DNA of 64,000 nt from Adiantum capillus-veneris (GCA_014529385.2 CM043960.1:36071396-36135395), one strand, 5' to 3'; shown: positions 45,746-55,230, numbered from the stretch's first letter. Notes: a model not told the origin generated them from the sequence alone. Translations and numbers: made by a program.

Positions 45746-46470
45746 GTCTCTAAACTGGCTAATAGTAAGATTGAACCTAAGAACTCTCTCCCTCCCTCTC
45801 GATTATTGATGTTTTCATTTCCCTACCGACTTCTATTTTTTGCAAGGTAAAGGTGTGTGTAAGAAGACGACCACACATATATGTGACAAAATGCTATGCT
45901 TGGTTTGCAAGAGTATGTGGTAGGAGTGATGATGTGGAGTCGGGTCATAAGTGAGAATGCGTTCATCATTCACTATGAGTTCTTTCTAGCTTTTTGATAT
46001 GCAAATTTCCATAATTATACATAATCAAAATTGCTTGTGCCCGATGTAGGTCACAATCAACTTGCCACAACCTGATTGTCTCTAAACTGTCTGGTAGTAA
46101 ATTTGAACCTAATCACACACTCTCTCTCTCTCTCTCTCTAGATCATTTGTATTTTTCGTGGTGAGTCACTAGGGTTCCATACCAACTTCTATTTTTTGCA
46201 AGATAAAGGTGTGAATAAGAAGACCACCACACAACCATGGTACAAATGCTATACTTGCTCTGCAAGTGTGTGGAAGGAGTGACGCATGGCATGGAGTCGG
46301 TCCATAAGCGACATTGTTTGCTCTAAATTCGTTGTAGATTTTTGACTTGCAAGTTTTCGTGAATATGGAGAATCAAAATTGCTTCTGCCTGATGTAGGTC
46401 ACAATTGACTTGCCACAATCTCATTGTTGAAATTGAACCTAAGAATCTCTCTCTCTCCCGAGTCCCACCC
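45746..46470. repeat. ~332-bp tandem duplication, about 2.1 copies
   Basis: GTCTCTAAACTG starts at 45746 and 46078. Both units continue through TTGAACCTAA, a CTCTCTC tract, ACTTCTATTTTTTGCAAG, AAAGGTGTG, a GTGTGGWAGGAGTGA block and TAGGTCACAA. A third start (TTGAAATTGAACCTAAGAA) appears at about 46427. The copies differ by roughly one in six bases. Confidence 0.8.
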
Positions 46471-46489
46471 ATGAATCATTGAAGTCATC

Positions 46490-47097
46490 GATTTTTTTTT
46501 TTTTTTACATAAACTCCGCCTGGTCTCTTTTCTGCTCTTTTCCGGTCTCCTTGTCGCACTCATCTCGCTGGCTTATTTTCGTCTCCCCTTTTTACCTTCT
46601 CCTTGCTCACTCAGATTCGTCACACACAGAACTTACTTCAACCCTAAAAGTGCGCTTTGCAGAGTTGTGCATACTCTCTTGTGGATACAGAGTCTCTGGC
46701 TTCTCCGGGTTCACTTGATCTACTTTAATGGGGAGCTTCCTACCAAGGAGGATGTGAAATTCGACACAGATGAAGATGTAATTAGGGCTTCCTTACGCAA
46801 AGAAAGAGGTGCAGATAGGGAAGGTGGAGCTTGCAAAGGGGCCCAAGAGGTCAAATGTCCACAGAGCCTGCAGGCACTTCCGGAGCTCGATCATCCTCTT
46901 CATCGCTTGTTGCAACTCCTTTCATTTGGCCGCATGGCGGTCACCGCGTGTTCCTTTGTGGCTCATTTACCAGGTCTTGAATGCGTTTCTGACATTTTTT
47001 CAGTAGCAATACTTGCAGCAATTGTATCTGTGTGTTTTTGCCTCACTTCCTCTCTTTCTCTCCACACATGCGCGTACGCGCGCGCACACACACACAA

Positions 47098-47153
<56 letters not shown>

Positions 47154-47293
47154 TTACTCAGTTTAAACATAAAGTTTTGAGTTTTACTGAAGAGTTGCGT
47201 GGAAGCTCATCCACTTTCTGTTATTCAAACCTTGCTCAGATTATCCTCAGTATTTGGGGAGGACTGATTATGGTGCAATCTCTCGGGATGTGA
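46490..47293 (+). other. Weak candidate for a cellular gene fragment
   Basis: After a poly-T stretch (46491-46506) the DNA becomes richer in GC and CT-rich, like a plant 5' leader. An open frame at 46667-47293 includes GELPTKEDVKFDTDEDVIRA followed by charged sequence, and an overlapping frame at 46809-47006 reads differently. A possible donor (CAG/GTCTTG near 46973) and acceptor (TTTTTTCAG/T, near 47004) exist. The C-terminal third of the frame is only CA/CT microsatellite translation. I recognise no family, so it could equally be unknown repeat DNA. Confidence 0.2.
47075..47152. repeat. Compound (CA)n / (CT)n microsatellite
   Basis: A GCGCGCACACACACACA run, then CTCTCT, then a CACACA run to about 47152. 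The same kind of simple repeat generates the Ser/His-rich translation mentioned for the overlapping frame. Confidence 0.9.
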
Positions 47294-48627
47294 CAGCACC
47301 CTGCTAAATTGAGAATTTTGAACTCTGGAATGAACATAATCGAATTATGGTTTATGAGGTTAATGGTTCCCATACTGTGGGCAACTAGAAAGGGATGGAT
47401 TTCATACTATTATGATTTTGTTGAGTGGGTACCTGGGTGTTGAGATCGGATGTGTATTATCTTTCTGAGGTACCTTTTCAAATGGCAACAGAAAGGAATT
47501 CATGTATCAGCATTATGGCAGATGCCATACCAGCAACATGGATAATACACAGATACTGAAACAATCTTCGTTGTCTAGGGTAATCACATGTGAGATCGAG
47601 GTACTAATGAAGGTGTCCTGACAGAATAGTGCTGTTGCAACATTCTTTATAAGGGCCTGGTCATGTGTGCATGGGATATCAATTCTTACTCCCACAATCT
47701 GGATAGTAATACTGGGCATGGAATATCCTGACAGTAAGTTGCACTTTCTTTTAATGTGATTTGAGCAAGCTAGTGGATTTGTCCAGGTAGGTTTGTCTAG
47801 GTATGGTCACCAAATTTTTAGCCAAGCCTTTCCTTACTTTATATGGCTGTAAGGCAACTTTGATCTGATACTAAAGTTGAAATTGCCAGGCTACTCATTA
47901 CCCTGATCGTTGTTTCATATCGTTGCTCGTGCTGCCCAGAGCATCACCTTTGTGGGCAAACCAGTTGTATACACGTGCCCTTTTCTTGGAAAGGAAGGTT
48001 TATGGAGCTCTCTTTTACTATTATGTAGACTCCTCATAGATGGGAGGTGTTCTTAGGTGCGATGTTACTGGTAAATCTAAATTTTCGTTATTTACATGGA
48101 ACTTTGAATGTTGAGGGTCTTTCCGCCCTTGACTCCATTTTATTATAATGATTCCTCATTTTACAAGACTTAATAATGCCACAAAATTTGTGGAGAGAAG
48201 ATAGTGGCACTTTTTGAACTACTTATGGAACATGCTAGCACACGGAGGGCTGGCACAACATGGCTAGACATAGGGAGTTCTATATGAGCACATAACTTTA
48301 GATACGATTGGGCACAACAAAAGAAGGGCTAGTGCCAGTCCCTACGAATTGGCCTTGGAGAGATATCGGGCCATGAGAAGCACCATCTCCCATGCAGCTC
48401 TAAAGGGATAGAGCACTCCCAATTGCTTTTTGCACTCAAAACTACTGTGGATTGAAACAAAAACTTGAAAGTGGTCCGACAATGGAAATTCTGTCAAAGT
48501 TGATGCTGTGGAAGTGTAGCGATAGAAATGAAATGCTATACTAACGTTTTCAAAAGGTCGAAATGACGTATGAGACCACATGGCTACATCCATGTGTGAC
48601 TCTAGTATAATATTTGGGGAACATAAA
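47294..48627. other. Non-coding stretch, nothing recognised
   Basis: AT-rich sequence with many stops in all frames and no LTR or domain signal. Its texture (T-rich runs, isolated CAG and GTAAG) could be intronic, but no exon can be supported. Confidence 0.35.
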
Positions 48628-48673
48628 ATAAATAAATAAATAAATAAGTAAATAAATAAATAAATAAATAAAC
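48628..48673. repeat. (AAAT)n tetranucleotide repeat
   Basis: About eleven AAATA/AATA units with one AAGTA interruption. Confidence 0.92.
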
Positions 48674-48708
48674 GAGGGTACCTAGGTAGGTATATAAGCC
48701 TACCCTAC

Positions 48709-48774
48709 ATCATCATCATCATCCTCCTCCTCTTGCTCATCATCATCATCAACATCATCATTATCATCATCACA
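48709..48774. repeat. Imperfect (CAT)n trinucleotide repeat
   Basis: CATCATCATCAT with CTC and AAC variants. It encodes a spurious Met/Lys-rich frame on the minus strand. Confidence 0.85.
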
Positions 48775-48929
48775 GGATACATCATCTCTAAACATATGGG
48801 GAGGGGTACAATCACATGAGGGCTAATGAGGTGTACAATGGAGAAAGTCATAGTGGACATATGTAGGAAGACCAAGTTGATGAATAAGCTACCATGGACA
48901 CCCCAATAGATGCCTTTCCTCTGGATACA

Positions 48930-50083
48930 TGTAGGTGCATTGGAAGTGAATGTTGAACTTTGCTCAAGATGAGTGCTCGGAACTGTGCTCAAGGTTTCTT
49001 TTACTTGCGGAAGGGAGAGCCTTCCGTTCCTTTAGTGAGAGAGTGCAATGGACACAAACAAGGTGGATAAACACTGTGAATGAAGGTCAATGCTTGGACT
49101 TTCCGACGATGTTGACGACGACAAGACGGGCTGAAATCTGAAAATGCTAATGGCTGAATTCTGCAAATCTTTATCTGTTGAATTTTGACTCTATGTTGGT
49201 GACAATGTCGATGACGACGATGCGACGACGACACGCTGAAAACGCAAATGCTGAAATCTGTGTTTTCCGGGCTGAATCTGCAAACTGCGTTGGATCTGAC
49301 CGTGCGGCGAGGATCTGCTACGGGAAGGTGAGATTTGCGAGGTTTGGGGGTTCTTCTGTGGAGTCTGACTGCTGAAATTGCAAAACGTTGATGCAAAGGC
49401 TGACTTTGTCGCGAAGAATCTGCAAAACGTTGAGGTTGATCTGCAAACCAAGAACGCTAGGGGCTGAAATCTGTCTTTGCTGAGGAAACTGCTAACGCTA
49501 CGGCTGATCTATTGTTGTTGGGAAATTTGCTATCGCTAGGGCTGATTTGTTGTGTCTTGTGGTCGCCGGGGCCGCTCTCCAATGCAAAAACGCCAAGGCT
49601 GATCTGGGAATGAAAACGCTAGGCTTTGCTGTTGGGCAAAAACGCTAGGTTGGTCTTGGGGGGTCCTGCTGAGAAGGTGCCTGTTGAACCGGAGCTCCTC
49701 CTGCCTTTTCTGCCAGAAAGTGCTAGCGCTAGGTTTCTATCTATACAAACTTATCAAAATTGCGCTACCTAGTTCTCAACAAAAGTCACTTAAAAATAAT
49801 AAGTGAAAAATGTCAAAAATAGAAAAAATAGGTTCTGTGCATTGTAAAATGCTCTTGATGGGTTCTGATGGAAATCTGATGATCATGTTGTGTGCAACCA
49901 GAGGATATGCATCTAATCTAAGTGTCTGGGCATGCATGGTCTACGGACAGACTCACAAAAGTGCATTTAAGTGCCAGATCACTACCTAATTTAGACTGAC
50001 TTGATTGAACTGACCCCTGATCTGAACTCTGGTCATGCTGTAGCTTGTCCAAGGACACATGGGGTTGGATGTGTCACGTGACA
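48930..50083 (-). repeat. LARD-like element, 3' LTR (left copy)
   Basis: 1154 bp from TGTAGGTGCA to CACGTGACA. Lacks the block present at about 52211-52328 of the other copy. From 49135 to 49740 it is made of degenerate GCTGAAATCTG, GCTGATCTG and AACGCTAGG motifs. Its right end is the 12-bp palindrome TGTCACGTGACA at 50072-50083, which holds a CACGTG G-box at the start of U3. Confidence 0.88.
49130..49740. repeat. Degenerate GCTGAAATCTG / AACGCTAGG motif array in LTR
   Basis: Units such as GCTGAAATCTG (49129, 49251), GGCTGAATCTGCAAAC (49269), GCTGATCTG and AAAACGCTAGG recur irregularly. The same pattern occupies 52385-52985 in the other LTR. It suggests old expansion of an ~11-bp core. Confidence 0.65.
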
Positions 50084-50099
50084 TCCCCTCCTTTTCAAA
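50084..50099 (-). promoter_or_regulatory. LARD-like element polypurine tract
   Basis: Minus strand TTTGAAAAGGAGGGGA directly precedes TGTCACG of the 3' LTR. It is purine-rich and correctly placed. Confidence 0.85.
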
Positions 50100-50559
50100 G
50101 TGAGGTACTGGTACCGAACTGTATGGCATCGAGGGAGATCGCCAACAACATCCGGAATCCTCAAAAGGACTCTTTGCCGGCCCACTCTGAGGTGTGGGTC
50201 GTGCGATACTTGAACTTCATAAAGGTCTGCAACGCTTGCTTCTTTGGGCCGCGCCGAAAGCGACAGTCATCTGTGGCTCCTTCGATGCTTCAACTTCGTG
50301 GGTAGTCTTGCGTCTACCTTCTTCAAGAATCTTCGAGGCTGAAAATTCCTGAAATCACTTCCAACACAAAAACATGAATATACCCATTCTATGTAAAGTG
50401 ACTGGAAAAATACTACTCTTCTGTAGAGCCTGTGCATGCAATGTAGATGAACATAGAGACGGAGTGCCAACCCGTTCATCAAACACACGCAAACAATGAG
50501 ATCGAATCTTGACTTTCTGATTTAAATCAATCAATTGTGGCAAATCACAATGGACATGC

Positions 50560-51309
50560 TTAGGCTTGATGCTCAATTCTTCTTGTGATCTTTCGGAAAC
50601 TGTCATGCCAAGTAAGAGACATGAAATGCGACTTCCTTGAATGCATACTTTTCAGCTTTTCATGAGAAATCCGCATACATTCGTGCTCATTCATGAGTGG
50701 ATCGTGCTCATCGTACAATATGTCATGCCTATGAAAAGGGATCACATAAGGACGGTGACTAAAATATAGGAAAACATCACGAATGCAACACTCGAACAAT
50801 GCGTGCTGACTAATCATTCGAACACATAGTACTTTCTGTGAGGGTTCTTTGGACCGAGGTTCGAGAGCCAAGATCGGTTCTTCGTGATCGATCGAATCTT
50901 CCTGTGGGGGTTCTATGGACCTCGACTCGAGAGCCAAGATCGGTTCGTGGTGATTGATTGAATCTGCAATGAGGTTAGCTTTACTAGAAAAAGCATCAAC
51001 TAAACCATCCTTGTGAACAATCACGTCTTGATCATACGAATCATCATGCTTGTGAGAAATCACATCGTGATCATCATGCAAATCATCATGCTTTTCATTG
51101 TCATTTAAATCATCATGCGTATCATTATCATTCAATTCATCATGCTTATCATCATGCAAATCCTGTGTGTCATGCTTTGGAGAAGAAGAGACGGAGAGTC
51201 TCCTTTTCTCGATTCTGTGCAAACTACGTCTGCACAATAGAAAAAAGTCGCCACAACTCTTTCGTGTGTTGGTCACTCTTCTCTTGTCTTGCTTTGTTCT
51301 CGCGATCAA
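50560..51309 (-). CDS. LARD-like element ORF: His/Asp-rich protein of unknown function
   Basis: A 249-codon frame. Residues 46-93 are dominated by His, Asp and Asn in units such as KHDDLHDDHD and THDDLNDNE. Residues 116-137 and 138-159 are two 22-residue direct repeats with the core EPILALE. The C-terminal 90 residues again contain scattered His (FHRHDILYDEHDPLMNEHE) and a basic tail. No gag, protease or known family is recognised. The true start is uncertain: the reported start is internal, and the frame overlaps the coiled-coil frame at 51224-51309 in another register, so one protein broken by a frameshift is possible. His/Asp clusters could bind metal, but that is only inference. Confidence 0.5.
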   Translation of the reverse strand: MIARTKQDKRRVTNTRKSCGDFFLLCRRSLHRIEKRRLSVSSSPKHDTQDLHDDKHDELNDNDTHDDLNDNEKHDDLHDDHDVISHKHDDSYDQDVIVHKDGLVDAFSSKANLIADSINHHEPILALESRSIEPPQEDSIDHEEPILALEPRSKEPSQKVLCVRMISQHALFECCIRDVFLYFSHRPYVIPFHRHDILYDEHDPLMNEHECMRISHEKLKSMHSRKSHFMSLTWHDSFRKITRRIEHQA

Positions 51310-51577
51310 ATGCTACTTGTCTTTCTTTGTTCTCGCGATCAAATTTTGCTTCTCTTTCTTTGTTCTCGCGCTCACGCTCACGCTCTATGGCTGCCATTCT
51401 TTCTTCGTATCTACGCTCTATGGCTGCCATACTTTCATCGCTTTCTAGCTCCTTGTCGAAAGCCTCCAATCCTTGGCGTAGATAGGGAGGTGGGAGGGTC
51501 GGGAAAACCTCTTGGTGGGGAAAATTCTTCTTCGCCTCTCTCATGCTCATCACCTCCGAGCGAAGTATCCATTCCAC
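51224..51577 (-). CDS. LARD-like element ORF: charged coiled-coil protein
   Basis: A 117-codon frame. Residues 48-70 include two MAAIER copies, followed by an 11-residue repeat built on FDRENKERQ and FDRENKARQ (33-bp tandem repeat in the DNA, about 51285-51365). The pattern predicts a long, highly charged helix or coiled coil. The N-terminal part is Pro-rich (TLPPPYLRQGLEAFD). No family is recognised. Structural gag proteins can have coiled coils, so an atypical gag is possible but unproven. Confidence 0.5.
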   Translation of the reverse strand: MEWILRSEVMSMREAKKNFPHQEVFPTLPPPYLRQGLEAFDKELESDESMAAIERRYEERMAAIERERERENKEREAKFDRENKERQVAFDRENKARQEKSDQHTKELWRLFSIVQT

Positions 51578-51596
51578 TTCGAGTGATGACTATCCA

Positions 51597-51812
51597 CTAA
51601 AGTTGTGGATTCTTGTGGTCTTGGGTTCTTAAGTTCACGAGGAACTTGGGTTCTTGGGGGTCTTGGTTCTTGAGGGTCTTGAGGTTCTTGTGGTTCTTCT
51701 GTCGCTTGCAATGTGTGTTAGAGAAGGATCTTCTTATCACCCGAGTTCTGCGCTTTTCCACGAGCGCACCCCTTGTCGGCCTTACGCTCACACCAAGTTT
51801 GCTTTTTCCCAT
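51597..51812 (-). CDS. LARD-like element small basic ORF
   Basis: A 71-codon frame, Lys/Arg/Asn/Gln-rich, beginning MGKSKLGVSVRPTRG. Its 3' half is translated from a GGTTCTTG-type tandem repeat (51610-51700), as KNLKTLKNQDPQEPK. It lies nearest the PBS, so it would be the first frame on the element RNA. It may be the N-terminal part of the coiled-coil frame after a frame break, or not coding at all. Confidence 0.3.
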   Translation of the reverse strand: MGKSKLGVSVRPTRGALVEKRRTRVIRRSFSNTHCKRQKNHKNLKTLKNQDPQEPKFLVNLRTQDHKNPQL

Positions 51813-52044
51813 CTCACGTCGATTGGCCGGCCGCTAAGTGCACAGTCCGCTCTCAATGAGTGAAAAGAGGCACAAGGGAAGGCTGGACAAGCCCTTCTTT
51901 CTTTGGTTTCTTGTCACTCTTCAAAAACACGATTAGGAATCGACACGCCCAAGAGAACTTGGGTTACGTGCGACCGCAACAAGAAAAAAAAATTCTTGTG
52001 GTTCTTGTTGTTCTTTCCTTGAGTGATATAGAACACTGCCAAAG

Positions 52045-52056
52045 CTTTGATACCAA
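52045..52056 (-). promoter_or_regulatory. LARD-like element primer-binding site
   Basis: On the minus strand TTGGTATCAAAGC lies directly beside the 5' LTR start at 52057. It matches the initiator tRNA complement TGGTATCAGAGC with one change (G to A). Confidence 0.85.
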
Positions 52057-53304
52057 TGTGAGGTGCAGCGGAAGTGAATGTTGAACTTTGCTCAAGATGA
52101 GTGCTCCGAATTGTGCTCAAGGTTCCTTTTACTTACGGAAGGGAGAGCCTTCCATTCCTTTAATTAGAGAGTGCAATGGACACAAACAAAGTGGATAAAC
52201 ACTGTGAATGAAGGTAGTGAGACTGAGAGATAGAGAGAGAAGAATACGACACGAGAATGTTGTCAAACCCTCCTCCGAAGGCCCCACTCTCTATGGCTAG
52301 AGTGGTCTACTATTGATTGCACAAATCTCTACAATGCTTGGACTTGCTGACGATGTTGACGACGATGAGGTCGACGATGAGATGGGCTGAAATCTGAAAA
52401 CGCTAATGGCTGAAATTTTTAAATCTTTATCTGCTGAATTCTGACTCTATGTCGGTGATGATGTCGATGACGATGATGCGACGTCGACATGCTGAAAACG
52501 CAGATGCTGAAATCTGCGTTTTCCGGGCTGAATCTGCAAACTACGGTGGATTTGACCGTGCGGCGAGGATCTGCTGCGGGAAGGTGAGATCTGCGAGGTT
52601 TGGGGGTTCTACTGCGGAGTCTGACTGTTGAAACTGCAAAACGCTGATGCAAAGGTTGACTTTGTCGCGAAGAATCTGCAAAACGCTGAGGTTAATCTGC
52701 AAACCAAACGCAGGGGCTGAAATCTGTCTTTGCTGAGGAAACTGCTAACGCTAGGGCTGATCTGCTATCGCTGGGAAATCTGCTATTGCTAGGGCTGATT
52801 TGTTGTGTCTTGTGGTCGCCGGGGCTACTCTGCAATGCAAAAACGCCAAGGCTGATCTGGGAATGAAAACTCTAGGCTCTGCTGTTGGGCAAAAACGCTA
52901 GGTTGGTCTTGGGGGTCTTGCTGAGAAGGTGCTTGTTGAACCGGAGCTCCTATTGCCTCTTCTGCCAGAAAGTGCTAGCGCTAGGTTTCTATATATACGA
53001 ACTTAGCAAAATTGCCCTATCTAGTTCCCAACAAAAGTCACTTAAAAATAATAAGTGAAAAATGTTCAAAATAGGTTCTATGCATTGGAAAATGCTCCTG
53101 ATGGGTTCTTATGGAAATCTGATGATCATCTTGTGTGCAACCAGAGGATATGCATCTAATCTAAGTGTTTGGGCATGCACGGTCTGCGAACAGACTCACA
53201 AAAGTGCAAGATCACTTCCTATTCTAGACTGACTTGATTGAATTGAACCCTTGTCATGCTGTAGCTTGTCCACGGACACATAGGGTTGGATGCGTCACGT
53301 GACA
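52057..53304 (-). repeat. LARD-like element, 5' LTR (right copy)
   Basis: 1248 bp from TGTGAGGTGCAG to CACGTGACA. It contains a ~115-bp block (about 52211-52328) missing from the left copy, including CCACTCT...AGAGTGG (about 52285-52306) able to form a 7-bp stem. Its U3 edge also carries GTCACGTGAC (53294-53303). Confidence 0.88.
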
Positions 53305-53309
53305 ATACA

Positions 53310-53722
53310 CCTCGGATTTGCAACCAACAGCTAAATTCCATCTCGAGCACCAATTATCCCATGGAAGTTGAATTGTAGACCACACTACGTCCAAGAATCA
53401 CCATTCGTGAATTGTGAAACCATCACATCCAAGATTTTCAAGACAATGAACTTTGTAACTTGCCCTATCCAGAATCCCGCCAACCATAATGAATTGTCTG
53501 CAACACATCCATCGTGTTTTGTATACGTCACGTGATGTTGGTTCCTCGTGAGATGCAATGTGCTTTAAACTCTGACACACGAGTCCAAAGTTCAAACACC
53601 GATAACTTGATTTAGACACATGGGTTCAAATCAAGTATTGGGAGCACCACTTGTCCCTCTCTGTCGCACACGTGCCTCTCTCTAGCTGAAGCGTGTTGTG
53701 GCACCCACCAATGAACTAGTCT
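53310..53722. other. Non-coding flank, nothing recognised
   Basis: A 73-codon minus-strand frame (53398-53619) shows no motif. By position it could be the decayed protease end of the neighbouring Copia gag relic, but no DSGA-type signature was seen. Confidence 0.35.
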
Positions 53723-54425
53723 CTAGAAGGCTGGAACTTTTGCTAGTGTAGTATGTGCCACACCGACAGACTTTGTTGAGTCCTTGGTATAATCACTGTC
53801 ATTGCTGGTCTCGTCAGGCTTGCCTTTGTTGTCTTTGTCCTTTTGCAAGCTCTTGCCTTTGCCTTTGGATGTACAATCTTGATGATGCTTTCCACAATTG
53901 TAATAATAGCTCCGAGACTCCTTATTAGTTTCTGACGCAACATGCGTCGATTTGTCACCTTTTGAAACTCGAATCTTGCCTTGGGAGACTAAGACAACTT
54001 CCTCGTCAATTAAAAAAGAGTTGAGATCAGCAAAATCCAACTTTCCCTTCATGATTTGCAAGCGTAATGGCCTTGCCATGCTTTCGCACTCCTCATGCAA
54101 CTTCGCAAGTACCAAGGAAGTTAATTGAGTACTCTTTCCCATAGTCACAAGGGACGCATTTCGGGACGGGGAATGGGGGACGGGGCTCAAATGGATTTTT
54201 AGTGTAAAAAAGAGGGCGGGATGGCAAGTGGGGACGGGAAGCTTGAAAAGGGGCGTTCCCTGTGACTATGACTCTTTCTTTCCATAGCGGAGAGTTGATC
54301 ATGGATTACCTTTGCCGTCATCAAAAGTGAGTGCGTGGAAGTTCGGGCTTCAAACTTGATGGAAAATAATTGTCTAAGAAGGGTGACTGCTTGCATCATA
54401 GGGGAGATTTTTGCGACAAGTGCTT
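53723..54425 (-). pseudogene. Copia gag relic interrupted by a MITE
   Basis: The minus frame right of the MITE (part of 54199-54744) includes LLRQLFSIKFEARTSTHSLL and VIHDQLSAMERK. The frame left of it (53723-54130) continues with LTSLVLAKLHEECESM, a Ser/Lys-rich linker and a degenerate knuckle YYYNCGKHHQDC. The two halves are in one reading frame if the 132-bp MITE and one 8-bp duplication are ignored. This resembles a Copia UBN2-type gag. Its pol is not adjacent. Confidence 0.6.
54139..54270. mobile_element. 132-bp hAT-like MITE with 8-bp target duplication
   Basis: ACTCTTTC occurs at 54131-54138 and 54271-54278. Between them the ends form an imperfect inverted repeat: CCATAGTCACAAGGGACG at the left, and CGTTCCCTGTGACTATG at the right. 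The interior is G-rich (GGGACGGGG, GGGGACGGG) with no ORF. An 8-bp duplication and short inverted ends are the hallmark of hAT-superfamily non-autonomous elements. Superfamily assignment is inference. Confidence 0.8.
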
Positions 54426-55003
54426 GAACAATGGCTGAAAGTTGGTCATATAGAAAGAGCTTGATTCCATCAAGAAGAATGACACATAGGCTTTGGTTTC
54501 GCGGTTTGCCAAGTGGAAGGTGATTGGTGTCAAATGGGTCTACAAGACCAAGTACAAATCTGATGGTTCTTTGGATAAGCACAAGGCACGACTTGTTGCC
54601 AAGGGCTTCTCTCAGAGGCATGGTGTGGACCATGACGAGATCTTTGCATTGTTTGCAAGGATGGCGACCATTCGGATAGTGCTTGCCCTTGTCTTCTTTT
54701 TCGGCTGGCCCATGTTTTAGATGGATGTTGTCTCTGCTTTTCATAACTACGACTTAAAGGAGGAGGTGTATGTGTATGGGAGCAACCATCGGGGTTCTTG
54801 GATCTAGATTTTAGTGACATGGTTTGCGGGTTGTGGAAGGCTCTCTATGGTTTGAAACAAGCCTCTCGAGCGTGGTACCAGATGATACTCTTTCTTCCTC
54901 AACATTTCTGTCGCCGTTCTTCTACAGACCCAAATTTGTATATTTATAATGAGGGAGGATTGGTGACTCTTATTAGCCTCTATGTGGAAGATCTTGTGAT
55001 TAC
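54426..55003 (+). pseudogene. Copia RT relic, left half (target of Copia-C)
   Basis: Plus-strand reading gives KELDSIKKNDT then a stop where Trp is expected (NDTW), then KVIGVKWVYKTKYKSDGSLD, HKARLVAKGFSQRHGVDHDE, KALYGLKQASRAWYQ and finally LYVEDLVIT, the catalytic YVDD changed to YVED. The reading continues after Copia-C at 60178. Several Trp codons are now TGA or TAG. Confidence 0.85.
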
Positions 55004-55230
55004 TGTTGGAATTAGGGTTGCAGAGAAACACACACAGCTTGGAGAAGACGAAGGAAGCTCAAGGCACACAATAGAGAGTGTGTTACTTAGTGTGCAATGG
55101 AAAGATAGATAGCCCTAGAGTGATGGGCGTATATACAATGCACGGGGGAAAAAACCTCCTAAAGAGGGAAAAAATGCCCCGGCGGTCCTAGTGTGTTCAC
55201 ACACATCACTACCACATGTATATGGTAACA
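55004..55230 (-). repeat. Copia-C 3' LTR
   Basis: 227 bp, TGTTGGAATT to ATGGTAACA. One difference from the other copy. Confidence 0.95.

Larger units (their letters stand above)
48930..53304 (-). mobile_element. Short non-autonomous LTR retrotransposon (LARD-like)
   Basis: A complete element of 4.4 kb in minus orientation: 3' LTR 48930-50083, PPT, 1.97-kb internal region, PBS 52045-52056, 5' LTR 52057-53304. ATACA at 48925-48929 and 53305-53309 is a perfect 5-bp target duplication. The internal region has no protease, RT, RNase H, integrase or zinc knuckle that I can read in any frame, so it must be moved by another element's proteins. It does carry open frames for coiled-coil and His/Asp-rich proteins (50560-51812). 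LTRs are diverged and differ by a ~115-bp block, so the copy is not young. Confidence 0.88.

Noticed and set aside
48705-48992. 95-codon minus-strand ORF ending in a Met-rich tract
   Set aside because: The tail is the translation of the CAT repeat and the rest shows no domain; it also overlaps the LARD-like LTR edge.
54199-54744. 181-codon minus-strand ORF taken as one gene
   Set aside because: Its right half is antisense to the plus-strand Copia RT relic and only its left half reads as Copia gag; the frame also runs into the MITE.
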